Made by a program: the position numbers and the translations under genes. This document shows, one piece after another, positions 54,601 to 64,000 of a stretch of DNA of 64,000 bases. The stretch comes from Bathymodiolus brooksi. Lineage: Eukaryota; Mollusca; Bivalvia; Mytilida; Modiolidae. The stretch is from positions 16,259,506 through 16,323,505 of the forward strand of contig OY804579.1 in the NCBI GenBank assembly GCA_963680875.1, read 5' to 3'. The notes beneath the pieces are model-generated. The model ran no database searches, had not been told where the DNA came from, and was given only the letters and a program-made list of their open reading frames with translations. Position 1 is the first letter of the stretch; the number at the start of each line of letters is the position of its first letter.

Positions 54601-56250
54601 ATGTAAACAGGTCCCCTAACCTTAAGTGTAAACAGGTCCTCTAACCTTAAGTGTAAACAGGTCCCCTAACCTTAAAGTATAAACAGGTCTCCTAACCTTA
54701 AAGTGTAAAACAGGTCCCCTAACCTTAAGTGTAAACAGGTCCTCTAACCTAAGTATAAACAGGTCCCCTAACATTAAAGTGTAAACAAGTCCCCTAACCT
54801 TAAGTGTAAACAAGTCTCCTAACCTCAAAGTGTAAACATGTCCCCTAACCTCAAAGTGTAAACATGTCCCCTAACCTCAAAGTATAAACAGGCTCCCAAT
54901 ACTCGATAGCAATCACTTTCTACATACAGTATATTAAACAAGCTTAAACAGGTCCCCTAACCTTAAGTGTAAACAGGTTCCCTAACCTTAAAGTATAAAC
55001 AAGTCTCCTAACCTTAAGTATAAACTGGTCCCCTAACCTTAAGTATAAACAGGTCCCCTAACCTTAAAGTATAAACAGGTCCCCTAACCTTAAAGTATAA
55101 ACAGGTCTCCTAACCTTAAAGTATAAACAGGTCCCCTAACCTTAAGTGTAAACAGGTCTCCTAACCTTAAAGTATAAACAGGTCCCCTAACCTTAAGTGT
55201 AAACAGGTCTCCTAACCTTAAAGTATAAACAGGTCTCCTAACCTTAAGTATAAACAGGTCCCCTAACCTTAAGTGTAAACAGGTCCCCTAAGCTTAAGTG
55301 TAAACAGGTCCCCTAAGCTTAAGTGTAAACAGGTCCCCTAACCTTAAAGTATAAACAGGTCCCCTAACCTTAAGTATAAACTGGTCCCCTAACCTTAAGT
55401 ATAAACAGGTCCCCTAACCTTAAGTGTAAACAGGTCCTCTAACCTAAGTATAAACAGGTCTCCTAACCTTAAAGTGTAAACAGGTCCCCTAACCTTAAGT
55501 GTAAACAGGTCCTCTAACCTAAGTATAAACAGGTCCCCTAACATTAAAGTGTAAACAAGTCCCCTAACCTTAAGTGTAAACAAGTCTCCTAACATCAAAG
55601 TGTAAACATGTCCCCTTACCTCAAAGTATAAACAGGCTCCCAATACTCAATAGCAATCACTTTCTACATACAGTATATTAAACAAGCTTAAACAGATCCC
55701 CTAACCTTAAGTGTAAACAGGTCTCCTAACCTTAAGTATAAACAAGTCCCCTAACCTCAAAGTGTAAACAAGTCTCCTAACCTCAAAGTGTAAACATGTC
55801 CCCTAACCTTAAGTATAAACAGGTCTCATAACCTTAAAGTATAAACAGGTCTCCTAACCTTAAGTGTAAACAGGTCTCCTAACCTTAAAGTATAAACAGG
55901 TCTCCTAACCTTAAGTGTAAACAGGTCTCCTAACCTTAAGTATAAACAGGTCCCCTAACCTCAAAGTGTAAACAAGTCTCCTAACCTCAAAGTGTAAACA
56001 GGACCCCTAACCTCATAGTGTAATGTTAACCTTAAAGTATAAACATGTCCCCTAACCTCAAAGTATAAACAGGCTCCTAATGCTCAATACCAATCACTTT
56101 GTACATACAATATATTAAACAAGCTTAAACAGGTCCCCTAACCTTAAGTATAAACAGGTCCCCTAACCTTAAAGTGTAAACAAGTATCCTAACCTTAAAG
56201 TGTAAACAGATCCCCTAACCTTAAAGTGTAAGCAGGTCCCCCTAACCTCA
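51626..56250. repeat. 25/26-bp minisatellite with higher-order structure
   Basis: About 175 units of the type GTATAAACAGGTCCCCTAAC plus CTTAAA. A non-repeat spacer containing AATAGCAATCACTTTCTACA interrupts the array five times (at about 51921, 53561, 54893, 55637 and 56073), marking higher-order blocks of about 1640, 1332, 744 and 436 bp. The 207-bp stretches 53290-53496 and 54622-54828 appear identical, which points to recent block duplication. Every standard unit contains CCCCTAACC (inverse GGTTAGGGG). The open minus-strand frames are by-products of the period. Confidence 0.95.
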
Positions 56251-56269
56251 ATACCAATTACTGTTTTTT

Positions 56270-56862
56270 ATGCCCCTGTGACAAAGAGTCGGGGGCATAT
56301 TAATTTATCCCTGTCCCTCCGTCAGTTCGTCCGTTCGTCCGTCCGGATATAGATACATGGTTTGTCTGGTTATCTCCTCCTACAGTTTTGAAGCTACAGC
56401 TTTAATATTTTGTAGGATGTTTATACACATAATGGAGATGTGCATGTCCACGGGATTTTGATTTTCTTCAAATATTCTCAAAATGATAGGTAGTTGGACT
56501 TGTTATTTTTTTCGTACTAGCTGCATAAAGGGAACATGGTTTGTCCTGCTAACTCCTCCTACAGTTTTAGAGCTACAGCTTTAATATTTTGCAGGATGTT
56601 TATACACATAATGGAGGTGTGCATGTCCACAGGATGTTGATTTTCATCAAATATTCTCAAAATGACAGGTAGTTGGACCATTTTGTTCGTCCGTCCGGAT
56701 ATAGATACATGGTTTGTCCGGCTATCTCCTCCTACAGTTTTGGAGCTACAGCTTTAATATTTTGTATGATGTTTATACACATATGGGAGGTGTGCATGTC
56801 CACAGGATTTTGATGGTCAGGCGGGGGGCATCATTTGTGTCTTACAGACACACTTCATTTAA
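56270..56862 (+). repeat. Mollusc 'TGCCCCTGTGAC' repeat element
   Basis: Opens ATGCCCCTGTGACAAAGAGT with the inverse GGGGGCAT (56271-56298) and GTCCGTTCGTCCGTCC. Three modules follow (about 56346, 56530 and 56695) with CTCCTCCTACAGTTTTG, GCTTTAATATTTTG and GTGTGCATGTCCACAGGAT. Closes GGGGGGCATCATTTGTGTC with a TGTGTCTTACAGACACA hairpin (56836-56852). A diverged module lies at 17740-17890. Non-coding. Confidence 0.8.
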
Positions 56863-57033
56863 AAAAAATCACTCCTAAAAAAGGCTAACAAAATAACTTT
56901 GTCCATAATTATCAAGTGTGGGGGCATACTTCTTTTCTAGTTTTCCTCTTGCTTTAGTGTTGATATATAATTTTTTTTCCATATTCTGTCATAGTATGAC
57001 TAAATTAAAGTTTAATGGTATTATCTTCTGTTT

Positions 57034-58404
57034 TAGCTCACCTTGCCAAAGGCAATGTGAGCTTTTGCCATCACTTGGCGTCCGTCGTCTGTCGTCCATT
57101 AACTTTTCACATTTTAATCTTCTTCTCTGAAACCCCCTCAGCCAAATGAACTGAAACTTGGTAGGAAGCATCTATGGAAGGTCCTCTATAAAGATTGCTC
57201 ATTTCGTCCCGATCCATTAACAAACATGGCCGCCACAGGCAATTCATGTTTATGATTGTATGCTTTCTGAAAAAAAACTGTTTTTCTGTGGAAAGAGAAA
57301 TAACTGTAATTTAAATATAGATATTAGTAAATTACAGTTAGCTATGAATTGAATTACAGATAAATATGCCTCTAAAACCCCTTAGCCAAATGAACTGAAA
57401 CTTGGTAGGAAGCATCTATGGAAGACCCTCATTGCTCATTTCGTCCCGATCCGTTAACAAACATGGCCGCCATAGGCGACTCTTGTTTCTGATTGGCTGA
57501 TTTTTAAAATTCTTCTCCTCTGAAACCATTTGGCCAAATGAACCAAAACTTGGTAGGAAGCATCTATGGAAGGTCCTCTATAAAGATTGCTCATTCCGTC
57601 CCAATCCATTAACAAACATGGCCACCACAGGCGATTCTTGTTTCTGATTGGCTGATTTTAAAAATTCTTCTCCTCTGAAACTGTTTGGCCAAATGTACCG
57701 AAACTTGGTAGGAAGCATCTATGGAAAGTCCTCTGTTGCGATTGCTTATGTCGTTCTGATCCGTTAACAGACATGGCCGCCACAGGAAATTCTTGTTTCT
57801 GATTGGGCTATATTTTTTAATCTTCTCCTCTGAAACTGCTTGTCCAAATGTACCAAAACTTTGTAGGATGCATCTATGGGAGGTCCTCTATAATGATTAC
57901 TCATTTCGTCCCGATCCATTAACAAACATGGCTGCCACAGGCAATTCTTGTTTCTGATTGGTCGATTTCTAAAAATCTTCTCTGAAACCGCTTGGCCAAA
58001 TGAACCGATATTTGGTAGAATGCATCTATGGAGGTCCTCTATAAAGATTACTCATTTCATGCCTATCAATTAACAAATATGGCTGCCACAGGCAAGTCTT
58101 GTTTCTTATTGGTCAATTTCTAAAACAGCTTTTCCTCTAAAGCTGCTTGGCCAAATGATATGAAACTTGGTAAGAAGCATCTATGGAAGATCCTCTATAG
58201 AGATTACTCATTTCGTTTTGATCTATTTACAAACATGGCTACCACAGGCAATTCCTGTTTTAGATTGGTCAATTTCTAAAAATCTTCTTATCTGAAACTG
58301 CTTTGCCAAAATGAACCGATATTTGGTTGGAAGCACCTATGGAAGGTTCTGTATTAGATTTCCTCAAAACAGAATGAAAGGTGAGTGACACGGAGCCTCT
58401 AGTT
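57034..58404 (+). repeat. Mollusc AGCTCACCT repeat element, copy 3
   Basis: Opens AGCTCACCTTGCC with the inverse GGCAATGTGAGCT (57034-57062) and closes AGGTGAGTGACACGGAGCCT. About eight modules of 145-240 bp repeat 'CCAAATGAACCGAAACTTGG', 'AGGAAGCATCTATGGAAG', 'CATTTCGTCCCGATCCATT' and 'AACAAACATGGCCGCCACAG'. It lies in the intron upstream of the FASTKD-like exon. Confidence 0.85.
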
Positions 58405-58549
58405 AAATAGTAAAAATAATGAGTTAATTATTCCATTATGTTTTGTGAACAGGAATAAAATCTGACCTTATTGTTAACTTATACATGTAAAAAGAAATAC
58501 ATGTAGATAAAAAGTCAAACTGGTAATTCTGTTATTTCTCTCTTTTCAG

Positions 58550-60962
58550 GGGTTGGAATGGTGATAATTTATAATACAATGAAATATTTGGTGGTTCCTG
58601 GACATGCTGGATACTTGATCGGATAGCACAGATTGGATAGCAATGAACAATTAAATATTTCACAGTTGATATAATCAATCAAGCATGGCATTTAATAGAA
58701 TGCTGATTCCATGGATATCAGTCCAAAAGAAAACACAAATAACTAAGCTGACATATAATAATGTCACTAAAGCAAAATATAGGAACTTAAAAGAACAGCA
58801 AGCTAGCAGATTTGTTCATATCAATCACAAGCCGACCCTAGCTTTACCAAGAGGTTATATAATAAAGAAAGATAAACTGTTTAGACAGAATCTTACAAAG
58901 TTCTGGCCTAATTATATATATAACTATAGTGTTTTCTGTTGTCGCACATTTTGTTCAGCAAGGAAATTCGACAATTTAACTTTTGAGAAAAGTAAGGAGT
59001 TTTTATCAATTGTGTCAAAGAAAACGTCTGAAAGAGATTTTGAACCAGATGATTTTGTGCAAATTTTTAAAGATTTGACAACTACCGTCATTGACGAATT
59101 TTCATCACAATACCCTTGTTTAACTAATCAAAAATTTACTGCATTAAGTCAGCTGTATAGAAACAATTTATATAATGAAGTGTATGTAAATCTAAAATGC
59201 CCAGAACTAGACCTGTTGCTAACAAATCTTGAGTCCAGTGTTGAAACACTTACAACTGATGATGTGATACAACTTTTACTTGATGCATTCCTTCTTGGGG
59301 TGCCCTTGAATAATCCTGCATTTTCCAGAATCATAGAGAAAATTATTGACAAAAAGACAAATTTCTCTTTGAGCAATATGAGATATATATGTCTTGTCGT
59401 TGACAATTTTGCAAATCGCGATCTTTTCATTGCACAATTTGTTTTTCCAAAATTCCATATTTTGTTTAATAGTGAGTTGGAAAAGGACGGAGATATTGAT
59501 ATAAATGATCTGCTTTCAGTACTTTTGAGAATGAGAAGATTAATATCTACTGATATAATGACAAAGTTAACACACAAATTGTTCCCACTATTCTCAGAAG
59601 AACAGCCTTTACAAAATTTTAAAACCATTTATCAAAGCATAAGATTTTATTCAAACTGTTTACAAGAATTTATTTGCCCGAGCGAAAATTCCCAGAGACT
59701 TGATTTTCCTCCCAGTTTGTCCCTGATGTGGGATATTATTATAAGCAAAGCTTTCAGCAGCTTGCCACTTCATGTTGACAATATCACTCCCTCTCAATAC
59801 CTGCTACTACTTCCTCCTCTGCTAAGTATTCTTGAGATTAGAACCTCTTACAGAGTTACATTTAATCAATTTGTTCATGTATTGGTTAAGAAAATTTTAA
59901 CTGAGCTTGAAAATGAGCAAATCAGTATATCAGATAGAATTTTTTCAATACATGCATTGTCATTATTGGGGAAAAAACGACTGATAATGAATGAAAGATA
60001 TAGACTTTATTTAGATCAGATGAACTTCACAGACATTATCTTTTTTATACAATACCCCACTTGTTTCAACCTTATGAACGATGATCTTGTTTTGGGGAAA
60101 ATACTTGATCATTTTATAGATTCATATGATAAGATTTCTAATGATCGTATTATGAAATATTTTTGTGTTTATATGCAAGATAACAGGTTAAGATCTCACG
60201 TTCTGCTTAGACTGAGTAAAATTTTGCGAGATAATTGCTATACAAATGAAAGTGTCTGTAAAATAAGTGGTTGGATAATTGCATTTTGTTATGATAATAA
60301 TGTTCGTCCTCCAAAATTTATGATGAAAAAATTGTTGACAGCACTACCAAATTCAACTTTGAGGGACATTAGATGTGTGCTATATGGATTTGAACAGGTA
60401 CCAAAACCATGGAATCGAGATTTTTATAAAGATTTAGAAATTATTCATGAGACTATTGTGAAAAGCATTGAAACACAGTTGCAAGATCGGCAATCAATTT
60501 CTTTTGCAATACAAACAATGAAGATACTGTATCTACTTAAGCCACCAGGATTAAGAATAGACAACATAGAAATGCTCAAAATTCTTCGAACTCTCCCTGC
60601 TTTGGTTAAACACATTAAAATGTTTGAGTTTGTCAAAATTTTAAAAACATTGAGTCGTCTTTCGTTTTATGATGAGCAATTTTTACAATCATTAGAGAGT
60701 TTTGCAATACAAAATCATATCTACATGACGGGAGAATGTATAGAAAGACTTTTGAGCTTTACGTTTGAGGTCGGCTACGAAATCAACAAAGAATTGGCAA
60801 CCATATGTATCAACAAGCTTGAATTGAATTTTGATAATTTCTCTTTAGATGAACAGATATACTATGTATATAGTCTCTCTAAACATCAAATTTATCCTGA
60901 GAAACACATTGCAAAGATTTTCTCATTGGAGTATCTAAAAGTGCTGGATGCATGGATGTCAG
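58550..60962 (+). CDS. FAST-kinase-domain (FASTKD)-like mitochondrial RNA-binding protein, large exon
   Basis: This exon follows a pyrimidine-rich acceptor (TTTCTCTCTTTTCAG, ending 58549). The ATG at 58685 is supported by an in-frame TGA at 58667. It encodes about 759 residues and ends at CAG with the donor GTAAGA at 60963, so the C-terminus lies beyond the window. Residues 1-36 have eight Lys/Arg and no acidic residue, as in a mitochondrial targeting peptide. The rest is Leu/Ile-rich helical repeat; the end (ERLLSFTFEVGYEINKELA ... SLEYLKVLDAW) resembles a FAST_1 domain, which FAST_2 and RAP domains should follow. FASTKD proteins bind and process mitochondrial RNA. The paralog cannot be told, and another mitochondrial helical-repeat protein is possible. 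Confidence 0.62.
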
Positions 60963-61146
60963 GTAAGAATATTTTATTTTGTATAAAAAAAAAGTTTCTA
61001 TGCAAAGCAATCTAAATTACAAATTATTATTTTTTTACAGAAATTATTTAATAGGGATTTCGGAAATGAAAATTAATTTTTTGATAGCAATTAAAATTTT
61101 TTATATCCAAGCAAAAATTTTAAAAATAAATTGATTTACTAATACA
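60963..61146 (+). other. Start of the FASTKD-like gene's intron
   Basis: GTAAGAATATTTTATTTTG begins the intron. Translation through the donor meets a stop at 61013-61015, so the 776-residue open frame includes about 17 intronic codons. AT-rich, with no other signal. Confidence 0.65.
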
Positions 61147-64000
61147 TTAAATAAAATATGTCAAATGTAGTGTGCACGACACATTTCTAGAATAACCTTC
61201 ATCAGGTACGCTCAAAGTCAAATGTAGTGTGCACGACACATTTCTAGAATAACCTTCATCAGGTACACTCAAAGTCAAATGTAGTGTGCACGACACATTT
61301 CTAGAATAACCTTCATCAGGTACGCTCAAAGTCAAATGTAGTGTGCACGACTTATTTCTAGAATAACCTTCATCAGGTACGCTCAAAGTCAAATGTAGTG
61401 TGCACGACACATTTCTAGAATAACCTTCATCAGGTACGCTCAAAGTCAAATGTAATGTGCACGACACATTTCTAGAATAACCTTCATCAGGTACGCTCAA
61501 AGTCAAATGTAGTGTGCACGACACATTTCTAGAATAACCTTCATCAGGTACACTCAAAGTCAAATGTAGTGTGCACGACACATTTCTAGAATAACCTTCA
61601 TCAGGTACGCTCAAAGTCAAATGTAGTGTGCACGACTTATTTCTAGAATAACCTTCATCAGGTACACTCAAAGTCAAATGTAGTGTGCACAATACATTTC
61701 TAGAATAACCTTCATCAGGTACACTCAAAGTCAAATGTACTGTGCACGACACATTTCTAGAGTAACCTTCCATCAGGTACGCTCAAAGTCAAATGTAGTG
61801 TGCATGACACATTTCTAGAATAACCTTCATCAGGTACGCTCAAAGTCAAATGTAGTGTGCACGACACATTTCTAGAATAACCTTCATCAGGTACACTCAA
61901 AGTCAAATGTAGTGTGCACGATACATTTCTAGAATAACCTTCATCAGGTACACTCAAAGTCAAATGTAGTGTGCACGACACATTTCTAGAATAACCTTCA
62001 TCAGGTACACTCAAAATCAAATGTAGTGTGCACGACCCATTTCTAGAATAACCTTCATCAGGTACGCTCAAATTCAAATGTAGTGTGCACGACACATTTC
62101 TAGAATAACCTTCATCAGGTACACTCAAAGTCAAATGTAGTGTGCACGACACATTTCTAGAATAACCTTCATTGGGTACGCTCAATGTCAAATGTAGTGT
62201 GCACGACACATTTCTAGAATAACCTTCATCAGGTACGCTCAAAGTCAAATGTAGTGTGCATGACACATTTCTAGAATAACCTTCATCAGGTACACTCAAA
62301 GTCAAATGTAGTGTGCACGACACATTTCTAGAATAACCTTCATCAGGTACGCTCAAAGTCAAATGTAGTGTGCACAATACATTTCTAGAATAACCTTCAT
62401 CAGGTACACTCAAAGTCAAATGTAGTGTGCACGACACATTTCTAGAGTAACCTTCCATCAGGTACGCTCAAAGTCAAATGTAGTGTGCATGACACATTTC
62501 TAGAATAACCTTCATCAGGTACGCTCAAAGTCAAATGTAGTGTGCACGACACATTTCTAGAATAACCTTCATCAGGTACACTCAAAGTCAAATGTAGTGT
62601 GCACGACACATTTCTAGAATAACCTTCATCAGGTACGCTCAAAGTCAAATGTAGTGTGCATGACACATTTCTAGAATAACCTTCATCAGGTACACTCAAA
62701 GTCAAATGTAGTGTGCACGACACATTTCTAGAATAACCTTCATCAGGTATGCTCAAAATCAAATGTAGTGTGCATGACACATTTCTAGAATAACCTTCAT
62801 CGGGTACGCTCAAAGTCAAATGTAGTGTGCACGACACATTTCTATAATAACCTTCATCAGGTACGCTCAAAGTCAAATGTAGTGTGCACGACACATTTCT
62901 AGAATAACCTTCATCAGGTACACTCAAAGTCAAATGTAGTGTGCACGACACATTTCTAGAATAACCTTCATCAGTTACGCTCAAAGTCAAATGTAGTGTG
63001 CACGACACATTTCTAGAATAACCTTCATTGGGTACGCTCAATGTCAAATGTAGTGTGCACGACACATTTCTAGAATAACCTTCATCAGGTACGCTCAAAG
63101 TCAAATGTAGTGTGCATGACACATTTCTAGAATAACCTTCATCAGGTACACTCAAAGTCAAATGTAGTGTGCACGACACATTTCTAGAATAACCTTCATC
63201 AGGTACGCTCAAAGTCAAATGTAGTGTGCATGACACATTTCTAGAATAACCTTCATCAGGTACACTCAAAGTCAAATGTAGTGTGCACGACACATTTCTA
63301 GAATAACCTTCATCAGGTATGCTCAAAATCAAATGTAGTGTGCACGACACATTTCTATAATAACCTTCATCAGGTACGCTCAAAGTCAAATGTAGTGTGC
63401 ATGACACATTTCTAGAATAACCTTCATCAGGTACACTCAAAGTCAAATGTAGTGTGCACGACACATTTCTAGAATAACCTTCATCAGTTACGCTCAAAGT
63501 CAAATGTAGTGTGCACGGCACATTTCTAGAATAACCTTCATCAGGTACACTCAAAATCAAATGTAATGTGCACGACACATTTCTAGAATAACCTTCATCA
63601 GGTACGCTCAAAGTCAAATGTAGTGTGCACGACACATTTCTAGAATAACCTTCATCAGGTACACTCAAAGTCAAATGTAGTGTGCACGACACATTTCTAG
63701 AATAACCTTCATCAGGTACACTCAAAGTCAAATGTAGTGTGCACGACACATTTCTAGAGTAACCTTCCATCAGGTACGCTCAAAGTCAAATGTAGTGTGC
63801 ACGACACATTTCTAGAATTACCTTCATCAGGTAAGCTCAAAGTCAAATGTAGTGTGCACGACACATTTCTAGAATAACCTTCATCAGGTACACTCAAAGT
63901 CAAATGTAGTGTGCACGACCCATTTCTAGAATAACCTTCATCAGGTACGCTCAAAGTCAAATGTAGTGTGCACAATACATTTCTAGAATAACCTTCATCA
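61147..64000. repeat. 57-bp intronic minisatellite, about 50 copies, off the window edge
   Basis: The unit starts TCAAATGTAGTGTGCACGAC, continues ACATTTCTAGAATAACC and TTCATCAGGTACGCTCAAAG. Three units carry an extra C (ACCTTCCATCAGG, near 61770, 62455 and 63767) and are spaced 685 and 1312 bp apart, that is 12 and 23 units plus one base. 57 is divisible by three, so the minus strand stays open as a 19-residue repeat (EGYSRNVSCTLHLTLSVPD) and shifts frame only at the extra C. It lies antisense in an intron, so I do not call it a gene. Confidence 0.95.

Noticed and set aside
53290..55643. Minus-strand open frames with an MRLGDLFTLKVRG-type repeat
   Set aside because: They are by-products of the 25/26-bp minisatellite, are repeated verbatim with the higher-order block, and have no start context or domain.
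51626..56250. True telomere
   Set aside because: The repeat is 25/26 bp with an embedded TTAGGG, is followed by about 8 kb of other DNA including a gene, and lacks pure hexamer runs.
59149..59628. 159-residue minus-strand frame
   Set aside because: Shadow of the FASTKD-like coding exon on the opposite strand.
61147..64000. Secreted repeat protein encoded antisense to the FASTKD-like gene
   Set aside because: The frame is open because 57 is a multiple of three. There is no unique N- or C-terminal sequence, signal peptide or promoter within the window.

Overview
This is eukaryotic, AT-rich DNA from a bivalve mollusc, most likely a mytilid mussel. Three pieces of evidence support this. The dispersed family that opens AGCTCACCTG and carries GTCCGTCCGTC runs and 'CAAGATGGCCGCC' modules occurs three times. 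A block at 12334-12575 and a retroelement tail at 6735-6800 look like sequences I associate from memory with mussel genomes. A tRNA-headed SINE with a conserved core matches molluscan types. No database was searched.

The window is almost entirely mobile and satellite DNA, much of it nested. From left to right: a 43-bp minisatellite (1-1366); a LINE 3' fragment holding a SINE; a 10-kb Mutator-like (MULE) transposon (3124-13115) whose transposase is split by a 6.3-kb TIR element that carries further repeats; a degraded SAP-domain exon broken by a 1.2-kb element with an 8-bp target-site duplication (TSD) (15093-16452); a quiet AT-rich stretch with small duplications (17-22 kb); a 38-bp minisatellite (23822-25239); a dense cluster of TIR and foldback elements (26-39 kb); an older LINE copy (39900-50610) into which a nearly full-length CR1-like LINE (40209-50104) inserted, itself carrying more insertions; a ZNF862/hAT-like remnant; a 4.6-kb 25/26-bp minisatellite with higher-order structure (51626-56250); two mollusc repeat elements; and the window's one convincing host gene.

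That gene has a single large exon (58550-60962). It encodes about 759 residues of a FAST-kinase-domain (FASTKD)-like mitochondrial RNA-binding protein, starting at 58685 and ending in a splice donor. Its next intron opens into a 57-bp minisatellite that runs off the window.

The most interesting pattern is three short TIR elements with 9-bp TSDs (27271-28653, 36752-37873, 47758-48255). Each carries one 5'-exon-like segment that begins at an ATG and ends at a GT splice donor: one ZSWIM3/FAR1-like and two RecQ-like helicase N-termini. They look like animal Pack-type (gene-fragment-carrying) elements, or deletion derivatives of helicase- or MULE-encoding transposons. Other notable points are a 2A-like GDIELNPGP motif in the LINE ORF2, a 15-bp motif GTTGCACTCCTGACA recurring in a 2.9-kb TIR element, and an almost perfect 116-bp palindrome with an exact 8-bp TSD.
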